DNA of 22,285 nt from Firmicutes bacterium CAG:475 (GTDB taxonomy: Bacteria; Bacillota; Clostridia; Christensenellales; CAG-917): contig FR895592.1 in the NCBI GenBank assembly GCA_000434435.1, forward strand, positions 3,696 to 25,980. The letters run 5' to 3'. The notes beneath the pieces were generated by a model, which was given only the letters and a program-made list of their open reading frames with translations, was not told the origin of the DNA and ran no database searches. The position numbers and the translations under genes are program-made. Below are positions 15,783-22,285 of the stretch, piece by piece (positions within the stretch are counted from its first letter, which is position 1; every line of letters starts with the position of its first letter).

Positions 15783-15823
15783 AAAAAACAACGGATTCCG
15801 AATTGTGAAATCCGTTGTTTTTT
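15783..15823. terminator. Bidirectional terminator between dpaB and the zinc-ribbon membrane gene
   Basis: A 15-bp perfect stem (AAAAAACAACGGATT at 15783-15797 with its complement at 15809-15823), an 11-nt loop and T6 on each strand. It ends the convergent dpaAB and zinc-ribbon membrane protein transcripts. Confidence 0.9.
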
Positions 15824-15863
15824 GTTGTAAAATCGATAAAATCGCAACTTTTGTCTAACCTAT

Positions 15864-16550
15864 TTAAACGAAGAAACGCTTTTTGATTTCCGTGCCGAGC
15901 ACTGCCCTGCCAAAAATCAAAGAGAACGCAACTTGCGCAAGCCCTACTCCCAACGTTGCCACCGATGCGATCCAGTTGTATCCGTCGAAATAGAGCGACA
16001 AGCAATAGTTGAGCGGAAAAAGTGCAATCATAAAGATTGCGAGCAAGAAATAGTAATAGGCAAATCTATACCATTTTTTGCTGATAAAAATCGTAAGCGT
16101 CGTCACAACGGAGAGCGCAAACGCCGCGCAGGGAATCACATAGGAAAGCGCGATATAAAACTTGCCGAAATGCAAGCATACCAGCACCGCAAGCACGCAT
16201 AGCCAAAATGTCGAGCGGAAATATATCGAGCGCAAATCCGTTGGGAAAAACGCAAATTGTCCTATCACAAGCCAGAAAAATCCCACCGATGCAAGCCCTA
16301 TATAAATAATGGCATACAATCCCGAAAGCACCGATGCAATCAGCAAACCCGCAAGCGTAAGTACGGATATTGCAATAAAAACATCTCTGGCAACTTTTTT
16401 TGCATCTGTTTTCTTTTCGTTGGAGTTGTACGGGGCAAAATCAAACCCGTCGTCGGGCTTATTCTGTGCCTCCGTAAGTCCCGCACCGCACAACGGGCAA
16501 TTGTCGTCGTACTCGGGGTGATACGTTTTGCAAAGCCTACAATATTTCAT
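15864..16550 (-). CDS. Zinc-ribbon membrane protein (DUF6320-like)
   Basis: 228 residues. An N-terminal zinc ribbon has CxxC at Cys4/Cys7 and Cys18/Cys21. A polar linker (about 25-50) is followed by six hydrophobic segments between about 55 and 220. I recall this arrangement next to alcohol-acetyltransferase-like genes in Clostridia as DUF6320, function unknown; that identification is from memory. The start ATG shares its A with the stop of the upstream acyltransferase gene (TAATG), and GGAG lies 6 bases before it within that gene. The two products are therefore made together and probably work as a membrane-anchored pair. It shares the bidirectional terminator with dpaB. Confidence 0.8.
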   Translation of the reverse strand: MKYCRLCKTYHPEYDDNCPLCGAGLTEAQNKPDDGFDFAPYNSNEKKTDAKKVARDVFIAISVLTLAGLLIASVLSGLYAIIYIGLASVGFFWLVIGQFAFFPTDLRSIYFRSTFWLCVLAVLVCLHFGKFYIALSYVIPCAAFALSVVTTLTIFISKKWYRFAYYYFLLAIFMIALFPLNYCLSLYFDGYNWIASVATLGVGLAQVAFSLIFGRAVLGTEIKKRFFV

Positions 16551-18028
16551 TATTTTTCTCCGTTTGTTTCGATATAGACGTCAAGTCCTTCATTTGTCAA
16601 AGCGCGCACGAAATCTCTTTCAAGTTGAGCGGATTTGAAAGTTCTCGAAAACGTCAACACGCACTCATCGCCGAACGTTACGCCGGCAAGTTTGTAGCCG
16701 TTGCCTTTTGGCTCTTTCAGGCAAAACTCCACTCTATCCGCTATCTCGAACAACTCTTGCGGCGGGTTGAGCCTTCCGTAGTTTGAAAAATCCATAGAAA
16801 CGGCCTTGTTGTCAAGAAGATACTTTGTGATTTTAAGCCCTATGTCCTTGAGGGCAAGCGGCACAAACGATATAAACTTGTTGCGTTCCTCGCGCATATT
16901 GGCGTTGATATTCTCTTGCAAATATTTCTCGTTGAGTTGCGCCTTAAAGCACTCTTTGACGGCGTTGACATAGGCTTGCGTGCCGCCCTCGACCTCGTTT
17001 TTGAGGGTTACGTCAAGGAAAAACGAGAAGTTGCGAATTGTGTCCGACGGGAAAAATTTGCGAAGATTGACGGGCACTCTTGCGTTGATGTCCTTTTTGC
17101 TGCCCTCGCGCTTGCGCATCTCGAACATAATTCCGAAAATGATTGCCAACACGTATTCGGTGATGGTTGCGCCATACTCTTTTGCCTTTTGATTGAGCTT
17201 GGATGCCGAGGTTATGACATGCGTCATAACGCCGTTGCGCGCCTTGGGCAGTTTCGGGATATATGTAAAGTTGATGTTCCTATTTGCGTAGTCGTGCTTT
17301 TCGGCATAAACCTGAAAACTGTCCTCGATCTCGGTTGCGGTTGGCAAATCGCGGTAGTTTTTCGCACTCTTGAAATCGGAAATCGCCTTGCCGGTCTTGA
17401 TTTCATAGTATCTTGCGAGCAAACTCATAAGAAAAGTCGAGCCGCCCGTCCCGTCGGTGATGCTGTGGAAAAACTCACAGCCGATACGATAATCGCTGTA
17501 AACCACCCTGAAAAGATAGCGTTTTCCGTCAAGAGGTATTGGTTGGAAAGAATAAAGCGTTTCCTTTTCCACCTGCGGCTTGAACGGCAATCTTTCAAAA
17601 TAATACCAGAACGCACCTCGCTTTATCGTCACCATAAGCGTCGGAAAACGCGGCACGAGATCGTCGAGTGCTTGTTGCAAAATCTTGCCGTCAACTCTCT
17701 CTTTCATCACCGCCGCAAAACGGAACAGCGTGCTGTATTCGTTTGAGGACGAGGATGGGTAAACCTTGGCGGCATTGTCGAGTTTATACCACTCAGTCGG
17801 ATCGAAAATCGTGTCCTTTTTCCCGGACTTTACCGTTCCGTTCACAAGCGAATCATACTGCACGCCAAAGTATCTTGCAATTTCTTCAAGCGTTTTCTCG
17901 TCGAGATTGTCGTCGCCGCTCTCCGCCCTTTCAATCTCGCAAGAGGGGATTGACAAACGCTTTGCAAGTTCTTCCACGGTAAGATTTTTGTCTTCTCTGA
18001 GTCGTTTTATTGATTTTGAATAATCCAT
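16550..18028 (-). CDS. Fusion of XRE-type HTH domain and alcohol-acetyltransferase/condensation-like domain
   Basis: 492 residues from the ATG at 18028. Residues 1-65 form a Cro/C1-type helix-turn-helix (IKRLREDKNLTVEELAKRL, then IPSCEIERAESG, then LEEIARYFGV). From about residue 80 the protein matches the alcohol O-acetyltransferase-like, CoA-dependent acyltransferase superfamily: WYKLDNAAKVYP (80-91), RFPTLMVTIKRGAFWYY (127-143), the catalytic HxxxDG as HSITDG (188-193), and RVPVNLRKFFPS...RNF (317-333). It may acylate an alcohol or lipid-like acceptor; the true substrate is unknown. The ATG at 18037 is an alternative start. Neither has a strong Shine-Dalgarno, but 18028 has GGGA 4 bases upstream. 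The DNA-binding domain and an inverted repeat in its promoter suggest autoregulation. It is coupled to the zinc-ribbon membrane gene. Confidence 0.85.
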   Translation of the reverse strand: MDYSKSIKRLREDKNLTVEELAKRLSIPSCEIERAESGDDNLDEKTLEEIARYFGVQYDSLVNGTVKSGKKDTIFDPTEWYKLDNAAKVYPSSSSNEYSTLFRFAAVMKERVDGKILQQALDDLVPRFPTLMVTIKRGAFWYYFERLPFKPQVEKETLYSFQPIPLDGKRYLFRVVYSDYRIGCEFFHSITDGTGGSTFLMSLLARYYEIKTGKAISDFKSAKNYRDLPTATEIEDSFQVYAEKHDYANRNINFTYIPKLPKARNGVMTHVITSASKLNQKAKEYGATITEYVLAIIFGIMFEMRKREGSKKDINARVPVNLRKFFPSDTIRNFSFFLDVTLKNEVEGGTQAYVNAVKECFKAQLNEKYLQENINANMREERNKFISFVPLALKDIGLKITKYLLDNKAVSMDFSNYGRLNPPQELFEIADRVEFCLKEPKGNGYKLAGVTFGDECVLTFSRTFKSAQLERDFVRALTNEGLDVYIETNGEK

Positions 18029-18096
18029 AGTTCCCATGAAATAATGATGTTTTTTGCAAAAATGCGGCAAAGCATCCGCATGTATTGTAGGTTTGT

Positions 18097-18125
18097 ATAA
18101 TATCATACGCAACAGTAATAGTCAA
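18097..18125 (-). promoter_or_regulatory. Promoter of the HTH-acyltransferase operon
   Basis: Minus strand: TTGACT (18120-18125), 17-bp spacer, TATTAT (18097-18102). The leader of about 60 nt contains a TGCGG/CCGCA hairpin at 18063-18080. Confidence 0.75.
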
Positions 18126-18150
18126 ACCATTTATACCATTATTACTGTTG
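18110..18150. promoter_or_regulatory. Perfect inverted repeat overlapping the promoter, candidate operator
   Basis: CAACAGTAATA (18110-18120) and TATTACTGTTG (18140-18150) are perfect 11-bp inverted copies with a 19-bp spacer. The left arm covers the spacer and touches the -35. The right arm lies just upstream, and ACCAT occurs twice between them. The arm centres are about 30 bp apart, three helical turns, which suits cooperative binding by a dimeric regulator. Confidence 0.6.
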
Positions 18151-18273
18151 TCCAAACCTCCTCCTCGTTATTGCTAGTCGCGCACCTTAATTTCACTCCC
18201 GCAAATCGACGCTTTCACAATCCGCTTTCAAATCAAAAAATCATATCGTAATATACACAATGTAACAGAAAAT

Positions 18274-18302
18274 AAAAAAAGCACTCGTCGAGTGCTTTTT
18301 TT
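18274..18302 (-). terminator. Terminator of the small lipoprotein gene
   Basis: Stem GCACTC/GAGTGC (18281-18295) flanked by A7 and T7, 18 bp beyond the stop at 18321. It is symmetric and could also stop plus-strand transcripts. Nothing else recognisable lies between it and the inverted repeat at 18150. Confidence 0.85.
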
Positions 18303-18320
18303 ATTTGATTGATAACTCGA

Positions 18321-18683
18321 TTATTGAGCGTCTTTAACGCCTTGCTCGGTGCCGTAGTAGCAAACTTTGCCGATTCTCTTCACAACGAGTTTGATTCCGC
18401 CGACAGAAGCGGTGGGAACGCTTGATTCATATTCTTTTGCATCGTCTGTTTCAGCAAATTTGGTGACTGTAACGTAATCTGCGTTGAGACCGTTTTTCTT
18501 TGCAACGACTTTCCATTCGATGCTTGCGCCGTCATCGTCTTTGCCTGCTTCGTAAGAAGTGCAGGTGTAACCGGCTTTTTCAAGTTTCTTTTGGATGCTT
18601 TCTGCGTTGCATGCAACGAGGCAGATGCCGAGGATTGCAACAAGTGCGACGACTGCTACGACAGCCATAACTTTTTTGCTCAT
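18321..18683 (-). CDS. Small lipoprotein of unknown function
   Basis: 120 residues. Signal peptide MSKK plus an Ala/Val/Ile-rich core with the lipobox LVAC, lipidated at Cys25. The mature part is about 95 residues with an alpha/beta look (ESIQKKLEKAGY, then IEWKVVAKKN, then ADYVTVTKF), and no named domain. It would be tethered on the outer face of the cell membrane. The ATG has GGAGG 9 bases upstream. A perfect consensus promoter and a strong terminator make it a monocistronic and probably well-expressed gene. The MATE gene lies upstream on the same strand with a 108-bp gap. Confidence 0.85.
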   Translation of the reverse strand: MSKKVMAVVAVVALVAILGICLVACNAESIQKKLEKAGYTCTSYEAGKDDDGASIEWKVVAKKNGLNADYVTVTKFAETDDAKEYESSVPTASVGGIKLVVKRIGKVCYYGTEQGVKDAQ

Positions 18684-18718
18684 AGTTATTGTCCTCCATA
18701 GGATTGAATTGTGCTTAT

Positions 18719-18747
18719 ATTATATTAAAAAAGGATTAAAATGTCAA
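18719..18747 (-). promoter_or_regulatory. Perfect consensus promoter of the small lipoprotein gene
   Basis: Minus strand: TTGACA (18742-18747), 17-bp spacer, TATAAT (18719-18724), all twelve hexamer bases matching the sigma-A consensus. Confidence 0.85.
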
Positions 18748-18786
18748 ACAATAATTATATAACAATACATTTGTATGAATTATTGT
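18748..18786. repeat. Inverted repeat directly upstream of the lipoprotein promoter
   Basis: ACAATAATT (18748-18756) and AATTATTGT (18778-18786) are perfect 9-bp inverted copies, with an inner ATACA/TGTAT pair. It abuts the -35 and lies 5 bp past the MATE stop codon. It could be a weak terminator for MATE or an operator. It lacks a proper T-tract. Confidence 0.5.
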
Positions 18787-18791
18787 ACATT

Positions 18792-20240
18792 TTATTCGTT
18801 TTCGGGCACAGTGACGATTTGTCGCTCTTCGCTTTGATTTTGCGCGGACGCTTGCAATCTTTCGTTGATGTACTCGCTCGTTCCTTTTTCAAGCCGCTCT
18901 TGACACTTCCACTTTTTGAGTTGGTCTACGTACAAAATTAGGCCGACTATCGTCGTCATCGTTTCGGACACCGGGAATGCAATCCACGTATAGTCCAGAC
19001 CTATAAAAGAGAAAGCGTAAAACAGCGGCATTAGCCCCAGCACCTGTCTTATCAACGACAGTGCGATGCTGGGCACGGACCTACCTATCGCTTGGAAAAA
19101 CATGGGTATCATCAGCGAGAACACAACGGGAATAAAGCTCGTGCCGATAATTCTGAACGCCGTCTGTCCTATCGCAAGCACTTGCTCGTCCTTTGAGAAC
19201 AAACCGATAAACGTCTTGGGGAACGCCTCGAAACATATTATGCCCAAAATCATGCCGACCGCCGTGATGAGCATAGCGTCGTTCATAACCTTTTTCGCAC
19301 GCATGAAATTGTGCCGCGCAAAGTTGTAGCTTATCACGGGAACGATACATGTTTGCAAACCGAACATCGGGATGAAGAAGAAGGTTTGAAGTTTGTAGTA
19401 AAGCCCCAGCACCGTAACCGCTGCGTCGCTGAATTTTGTGAGCACGGCATTGAGCACGAGTATATATATCACGTACATCATTTGCATCACGATCGACGGC
19501 AGTGCGAGCGAATATATATTTTTTGTAAGCTCCGAAGCTTGTTTTGGTTTTGCGGGCTTCTGAATACCTTTTGCGCCGACGATAATTGCGGACACAAACT
19601 GTCCGGTAACCGTTGCGATTGCTGCGCCGAGAACGCCCATAGGTTTTAATGCGCCCATGCCGAAGATAAATATCCAATCAAGCAATATATTTGTGCCGGC
19701 ACCGGCAAGTTGTGCAATCATAGGCACAACCATATTTCCGTGCGATTGATGCGCTTTCGACCAAACACCCTCCAAAAACGTGGCGAGAGAGCCGATACAC
19801 ACCACCATGCCGTATTGATAGGCATATTCGATTGCCTCGGGAGCATTTGCCATTGCTCTGATGTAGGGTTTCATTATAAGTGCGCTTATGCCGGCAAACA
19901 CCGCCCACATCAACACCGCAAGCACCATGCCCGTGCCTGCCGTTGCTTTCGCTTTTTGGATTTCACCGCGTGCGTAAAGCCTTGCCATGTACGTGTTGAC
20001 GCCAACGCCCGTACCTACCGCAAGTGCCGTTATTATGAGTTGAAGAGGATATATGACGGAAAGAGCAGTCAAACCGTGTCCCGAATATTGCCCGACAAAA
20101 AGGCTGTCAACGATGTTGTACAACGACAACACCAGTTGCGACAACATGACCGGCGGGGATATTTTCAGCAAAATTTTCCAGACACTTTCCGTACCGAAGA
20201 ATTCCGCTTCGTTCTCGATTTTTGTTCTTTTGTTCGACAT
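18792..20240 (-). CDS. MATE-family efflux transporter
   Basis: 482 residues, about 12 transmembrane helices in two homologous halves. MATE proteins export drugs or metabolites using a Na+ or H+ gradient. The N-terminal region is typical of the family (KILLKISPPVMLSQLVLSLYN, near 22-42, followed by VDSLFVGQYSG and a GVGVNTYMAR segment). A second-half segment has LQTCIVPVISYNFARHN. The C-terminal 45 residues are a hydrophilic charged tail. The substrate cannot be told from sequence. The ATG has only a weak GGA about 10 bases upstream. It is a single-gene unit with its own promoter. Confidence 0.93.
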   Translation of the reverse strand: MSNKRTKIENEAEFFGTESVWKILLKISPPVMLSQLVLSLYNIVDSLFVGQYSGHGLTALSVIYPLQLIITALAVGTGVGVNTYMARLYARGEIQKAKATAGTGMVLAVLMWAVFAGISALIMKPYIRAMANAPEAIEYAYQYGMVVCIGSLATFLEGVWSKAHQSHGNMVVPMIAQLAGAGTNILLDWIFIFGMGALKPMGVLGAAIATVTGQFVSAIIVGAKGIQKPAKPKQASELTKNIYSLALPSIVMQMMYVIYILVLNAVLTKFSDAAVTVLGLYYKLQTFFFIPMFGLQTCIVPVISYNFARHNFMRAKKVMNDAMLITAVGMILGIICFEAFPKTFIGLFSKDEQVLAIGQTAFRIIGTSFIPVVFSLMIPMFFQAIGRSVPSIALSLIRQVLGLMPLFYAFSFIGLDYTWIAFPVSETMTTIVGLILYVDQLKKWKCQERLEKGTSEYINERLQASAQNQSEERQIVTVPENE

Positions 20241-20281
20241 AAAAATTTATCCGATTTGCCGTTTCATAGCGGCGCATATGG

Positions 20282-20310
20282 ATTATAAGACAACGTATTT
20301 GCAAAAGCAA
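20282..20310 (-). promoter_or_regulatory. Promoter of the MATE gene
   Basis: Minus strand: TTGCTT (20305-20310), 17-bp spacer, TATAAT (20282-20287), 42 bp before the ATG. Confidence 0.65.
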
Positions 20311-20320
20311 TCGAAACAAT

Positions 20321-20355
20321 AAAAATAGGCGTTTTTAACGCGCCTGTTTTTTTTT
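20321..20355. terminator. Terminator of the GNAT gene
   Basis: AGGCG/CGCCT stem (20327-20345, with an alternative GCGTT/AACGC pairing) flanked by an A-rich left side and T9 on the right. On the minus strand it follows the GNAT stop by about 40 bp. Confidence 0.7.
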
Positions 20356-20387
20356 GACATTATAGAATTTGTATTCCGTTTGTTTTT

Positions 20388-20858
20388 TCAAAGAATATAT
20401 TCCATTTGAGTTTCTTTCGGGAACATTCCCATTTTTTCGTAGAACGCACGCGCGGATTTATTGCCTTCCCACACGTTGAGCGTAACGTCATAGCACCCCT
20501 TTTCGCGAGCGTAACCGATGGCAAATTCATACAAAGCCTTGCCTACGCCTTGTCCGCGCGTAGTTTCGTCAACAAATAAATCGTCGATAAACAACGTTTT
20601 GAAATCCTTGTACACCGCAACTTGCTTGTAGTCGCGAATACTGCAAAATAAGTGACCGATAACTTTCCCCTCGTCGTCAACCGCCACGAATACCGACGTT
20701 TTGTCACTTGAAATAAGCGCATCGAATTTTTCTTCGTCGTACTTGACGGCATTTGCCACAAAAATATCCGGGCGCAACTCAACGTGCAAATTGTTCACTT
20801 GCACAAGCAATTTTTCAATTCTGTTTAAGTCATCTTTCCTTGCTTTTCTGATTTCCAT
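20388..20858 (-). CDS. GNAT-family N-acetyltransferase
   Basis: 156 residues from the ATG at 20858. It has the acetyl-CoA-binding motif A: strand TLFIDDLFVDE, then the R-x-x-G-x-G loop RGQGVGKAL (101-109). Motif B is NVWEGNKSARAFYEKMGM (128-145). GNAT enzymes transfer acetyl from acetyl-CoA to an amine; the substrate is not predictable here. The longer frame up to 20966 would start inside the promoter region, so the shorter start is preferred. The MEIRKARKDDL beginning is typical of the family. The Shine-Dalgarno is weak. The promoter is extended -10 with a palindrome at the start site. Confidence 0.9.
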   Translation of the reverse strand: MEIRKARKDDLNRIEKLLVQVNNLHVELRPDIFVANAVKYDEEKFDALISSDKTSVFVAVDDEGKVIGHLFCSIRDYKQVAVYKDFKTLFIDDLFVDETTRGQGVGKALYEFAIGYAREKGCYDVTLNVWEGNKSARAFYEKMGMFPKETQMEYIL

Positions 20859-20909
20859 ATTCAAACCGTTTCTCACAATTTTTTCCAATCGTTTTCCGCT
20901 TCCTTTTCG

Positions 20910-20921
20910 ATTGTTAACAAT
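20910..20921. promoter_or_regulatory. Perfect 12-bp palindrome at the GNAT transcription start
   Basis: ATTGTTAACAAT is a perfect palindrome covering the predicted start point just downstream of the -10, a typical repressor operator position. Confidence 0.45.
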
Positions 20922-20922
20922 G

Positions 20923-20931
20923 ATTATACCA
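20923..20931 (-). promoter_or_regulatory. Extended -10 promoter of the GNAT gene
   Basis: Minus strand TGGTATAAT: a perfect -10 with the TG extension. No recognisable -35 lies 16-18 bp upstream, which is normal for extended -10 promoters. Confidence 0.6.
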
Positions 20932-20975
20932 CACAAAACAAAATTCGATATACATTTGCTTACCATTTTATAAGC

Positions 20976-21007
20976 GAAAAGCGCAAGGCAAATGCCTTAC
21001 GCTTTTC
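20976..21007 (-). terminator. Long hairpin, probable terminator
   Basis: GAAAAGCG/CGCTTTTC outer stem and AAGGCA/TGCCTT inner stem with one mismatch. On the minus strand it ends in CUUUUC, then GCUUAU. It lies 30 bp beyond the stop of the small minus-strand ORF at 21038. Confidence 0.55.
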
Positions 21008-21037
21008 AGACAAAAAACAGAGGTCAAAAAAATGGCG

Positions 21038-21151
21038 TTAAAACCAAAAATCAGCGGTTTTATTGTTTTTAACAGATATATCGGATGCTCTTTCAAACCC
21101 TATTTCATTGCAAAATTCCCTATGCATCTGATTGAATATTTCTTGCGGCAT
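21038..21151 (-). CDS. Possible small protein or gene remnant
   Basis: A 37-codon frame (MPQEIFNQMHREFCNEIG..., ending in KTADFWF) with protein-like composition. The frame stays open to 21214 before an upstream stop. It lies between a promoter-like site (21253-21282) and a hairpin (20976-21007). The ribosome site is weak. I do not recognise a family. It could be the tail of a decayed gene, a real small protein, or part of a non-coding transcript. Confidence 0.3.
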   Translation of the reverse strand: MPQEIFNQMHREFCNEIGFERASDISVKNNKTADFWF

Positions 21152-21252
21152 TTTTGCACTCGTTTCGATTCTTATCAACAAACCTGCGGTAGTATAACAA
21201 GAAATGTGAAAAGTTCAATACATGCCTCGTATTTTATTTATTTTTCAATCAA

Positions 21253-21282
21253 ATTATATCTACCAACCACTTTACAGAACAA
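21253..21282 (-). promoter_or_regulatory. Promoter-like site of the small minus-strand unit
   Basis: Minus strand: TTGTTC (21277-21282), 18-bp spacer, TATAAT (21253-21258). It lies just past the terminator at 21300-21335, in AT-rich DNA where chance matches are common. Confidence 0.4.
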
Positions 21283-21299
21283 AAATAAACTTATATAGA

Positions 21300-21335
21300 A
21301 AAAGAAAACACACTCATTCGAGTGTGTTTTCTTTT
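21300..21335 (-). terminator. Terminator attached to the 5S remnant
   Basis: A 16-bp perfect stem (AAAAGAAAACACACTC at 21300-21315 with its complement at 21320-21335) and a 4-nt loop. It resembles the functional rRNA terminator at 21680-21719 in position and A-rich arm. Confidence 0.75.
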
Positions 21336-21339
21336 GGAA

Positions 21340-21372
21340 ACCGGCATCTACATATCCTCCCGAACCGTGTCC
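21340..21372 (-). pseudogene. 5S rRNA 3'-end remnant (duplicate)
   Basis: The 33 bases match the 3' end of the intact 5S gene (21724-21756) with three adjacent substitutions. The match extends a further 9 bases left into the spacer before the terminator (21331-21339 versus 21715-21723). Rightward the similarity is lost, so the 5' two-thirds of 5S is absent. It is a leftover of a duplicated or recombined rRNA operon end. Confidence 0.75.
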
Positions 21373-21448
21373 TCGTCACAATTCGCCACTTTTGCTTGCC
21401 ATAAAAATACCGTGTTTTCTATCCATATGTATATTGCATTTCACAAAA

Positions 21449-21465
21449 ATCACAATACTTGTGAT
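21449..21465. repeat. Short perfect inverted repeat
   Basis: ATCACAA and TTGTGAT separated by TAC. It lies between the 5S remnant and the 112-bp element; role unknown, possibly an operator-like site. Confidence 0.4.
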
Positions 21466-21516
21466 ACATATACCCGAGATGTTTTTATGTCTGCGCCTAC
21501 CGTCGATTGCTCCTCT

Positions 21517-21628
21517 TTACAAAAGACTACATTTAATCGACTTATTAATGCATAAACTTGGACGCACAACCGCTATACGATACAATCCCGATTATCCGTT
21601 GTGCTTTCATTATTGCAGTCTTTTGTAA
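21517..21628. repeat. 112-bp element with nested inverted repeats
   Basis: Perfect 12-bp terminal inverted repeats TTACAAAAGACT (21517-21528) and AGTCTTTTGTAA (21617-21628), each flanked outside by TCT. Inside is a second perfect 7-bp pair, GCACAAC (21564-21570) and GTTGTGC (21598-21604), and a TAATG/CATTA pair between them. It fits a miniature inverted-repeat element with a 3-bp target duplication, or a structured RNA. It has no credible ORF. Confidence 0.5.
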
Positions 21629-21679
21629 TCTTTATTGGCCGGACACTTGTGCACATCAAGATATAAGGTTGCGATATAT

Positions 21680-21719
21680 AAAAGAAAAGACACACACTTT
21701 TGTGTATGTCTTTTCTTTT
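21680..21719 (-). terminator. rRNA operon terminator
   Basis: An 18-bp stem (21680-21697 with 21702-21719, one G-U wobble on the minus strand) and a TTTT loop directly beyond the 5S 3' end. The T-rich arm TCTTTTCTTTT leads out on the minus strand. Confidence 0.85.
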
Positions 21720-21723
21720 GGAA

Positions 21724-21839
21724 ACCGGCATCTACATATCCTCCCAGGCCGTGTCCAGCCAAGTACTTTCTGCACAACTGAGCTTAACTTCTGTGTTCGG
21801 TATGAGAACAGGTGGGACCTCAGCGTTATTGACACCGGT
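21724..21839 (-). rRNA. rrf: 5S ribosomal RNA
   Basis: 116 nt. The minus strand begins ACCGGTGT and ends ATGCCGGT, which pair as the terminal helix. The conserved CCGAACACAGAAGTTAAGC loop and the GGGAGGATATGTAGA-type 3' region are present. It follows 23S by about 106 bp with no tRNA in the spacer. Confidence 0.95.
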
Positions 21840-21945
21840 AATGGTTTGAAGGTCGTTGCGCTTTCGCGTTTCGTACATTCACAACTGCATAACATTGAGA
21901 GTATTTGCTGATTAAATTAGGATTAGGCAAATCTTGTATTTTTTT

Positions 21946-22285
<340 letters not shown>

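Noticed and set aside
21032..21298. Plus-strand 88-codon frame with an AGAGGT-like ribosome site
   Set aside because: Phe/Tyr/Ile-rich composition typical of AT-rich noncoding DNA; the opposite strand reads as more protein-like, and no plus-strand promoter is evident.
21840..21945. Possible tRNA in the 23S-5S spacer
   Set aside because: No T-loop or anticodon-arm pattern in either strand. The stretch 21373-21714 also shows no tRNA.

Overview
The window looks like part of a chromosome from an endospore-forming Bacillota, probably an uncultured Clostridia-type bacterium. The reasons are a dipicolinate synthase pair (dpaA/dpaB), consensus sigma-A promoters with 17-bp spacers, Shine-Dalgarno starts, many hairpin-plus-T-tract terminators, and a very large BspA-type leucine-rich-repeat lipoprotein of the kind common in gut Clostridia. 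Assignment below class level is inference. Most genes lie on the minus strand, as does the rRNA operon whose 3' end (23S then 5S) closes the right edge.

Left part (1-4.7 kb): the last 19 codons of a gene resembling malic enzyme are followed by a YkvI-type membrane transporter. Its reading frame runs antisense into the end of a convergent three-gene minus-strand operon. That operon encodes a multi-pass membrane protein with a lysine-rich tail, a TPR protein, and an acidic protein ending in a Cys/Asp/His-rich metal-binding tail. It has a clear promoter, overlapping start/stop codons and a terminator.

Centre (4.7-15.8 kb): asd and dapA form a plus-strand operon for the aspartate-to-diaminopimelate branch. 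Its terminator is shared with a convergent 1644-residue LRR lipoprotein gene. Next come a PlsC-type acyltransferase with a zinc ribbon, a P-loop ATPase with a degenerate second half, and the divergent dpaA-dpaB operon. The product of DapA is the precursor used by dipicolinate synthase, so genes that form one operon in Bacillus subtilis are here split into two operons about 8 kb apart.

Right part (15.8-20.9 kb): a helix-turn-helix/alcohol-acetyltransferase fusion is coupled to a zinc-ribbon membrane protein. The fusion's promoter carries a perfect 11-bp inverted repeat that could be its own operator. Three single-gene units follow: a small lipoprotein, a MATE exporter and a GNAT acetyltransferase.

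From 20.9 to 21.7 kb there is no convincing long gene. The stretch is structured, with a small promoter/ORF/hairpin unit, a partial duplicate of the 5S rRNA 3' end with its own terminator, and a 112-bp element with nested inverted repeats. The genuine 5S gene and the 3' end of 23S rRNA follow.

The best candidates for something undescribed are the autoregulation-like HTH-acyltransferase system, the lysine-tail/TPR/metal-tail operon with its antisense overlap, and the 5S remnant plus inverted-repeat element.
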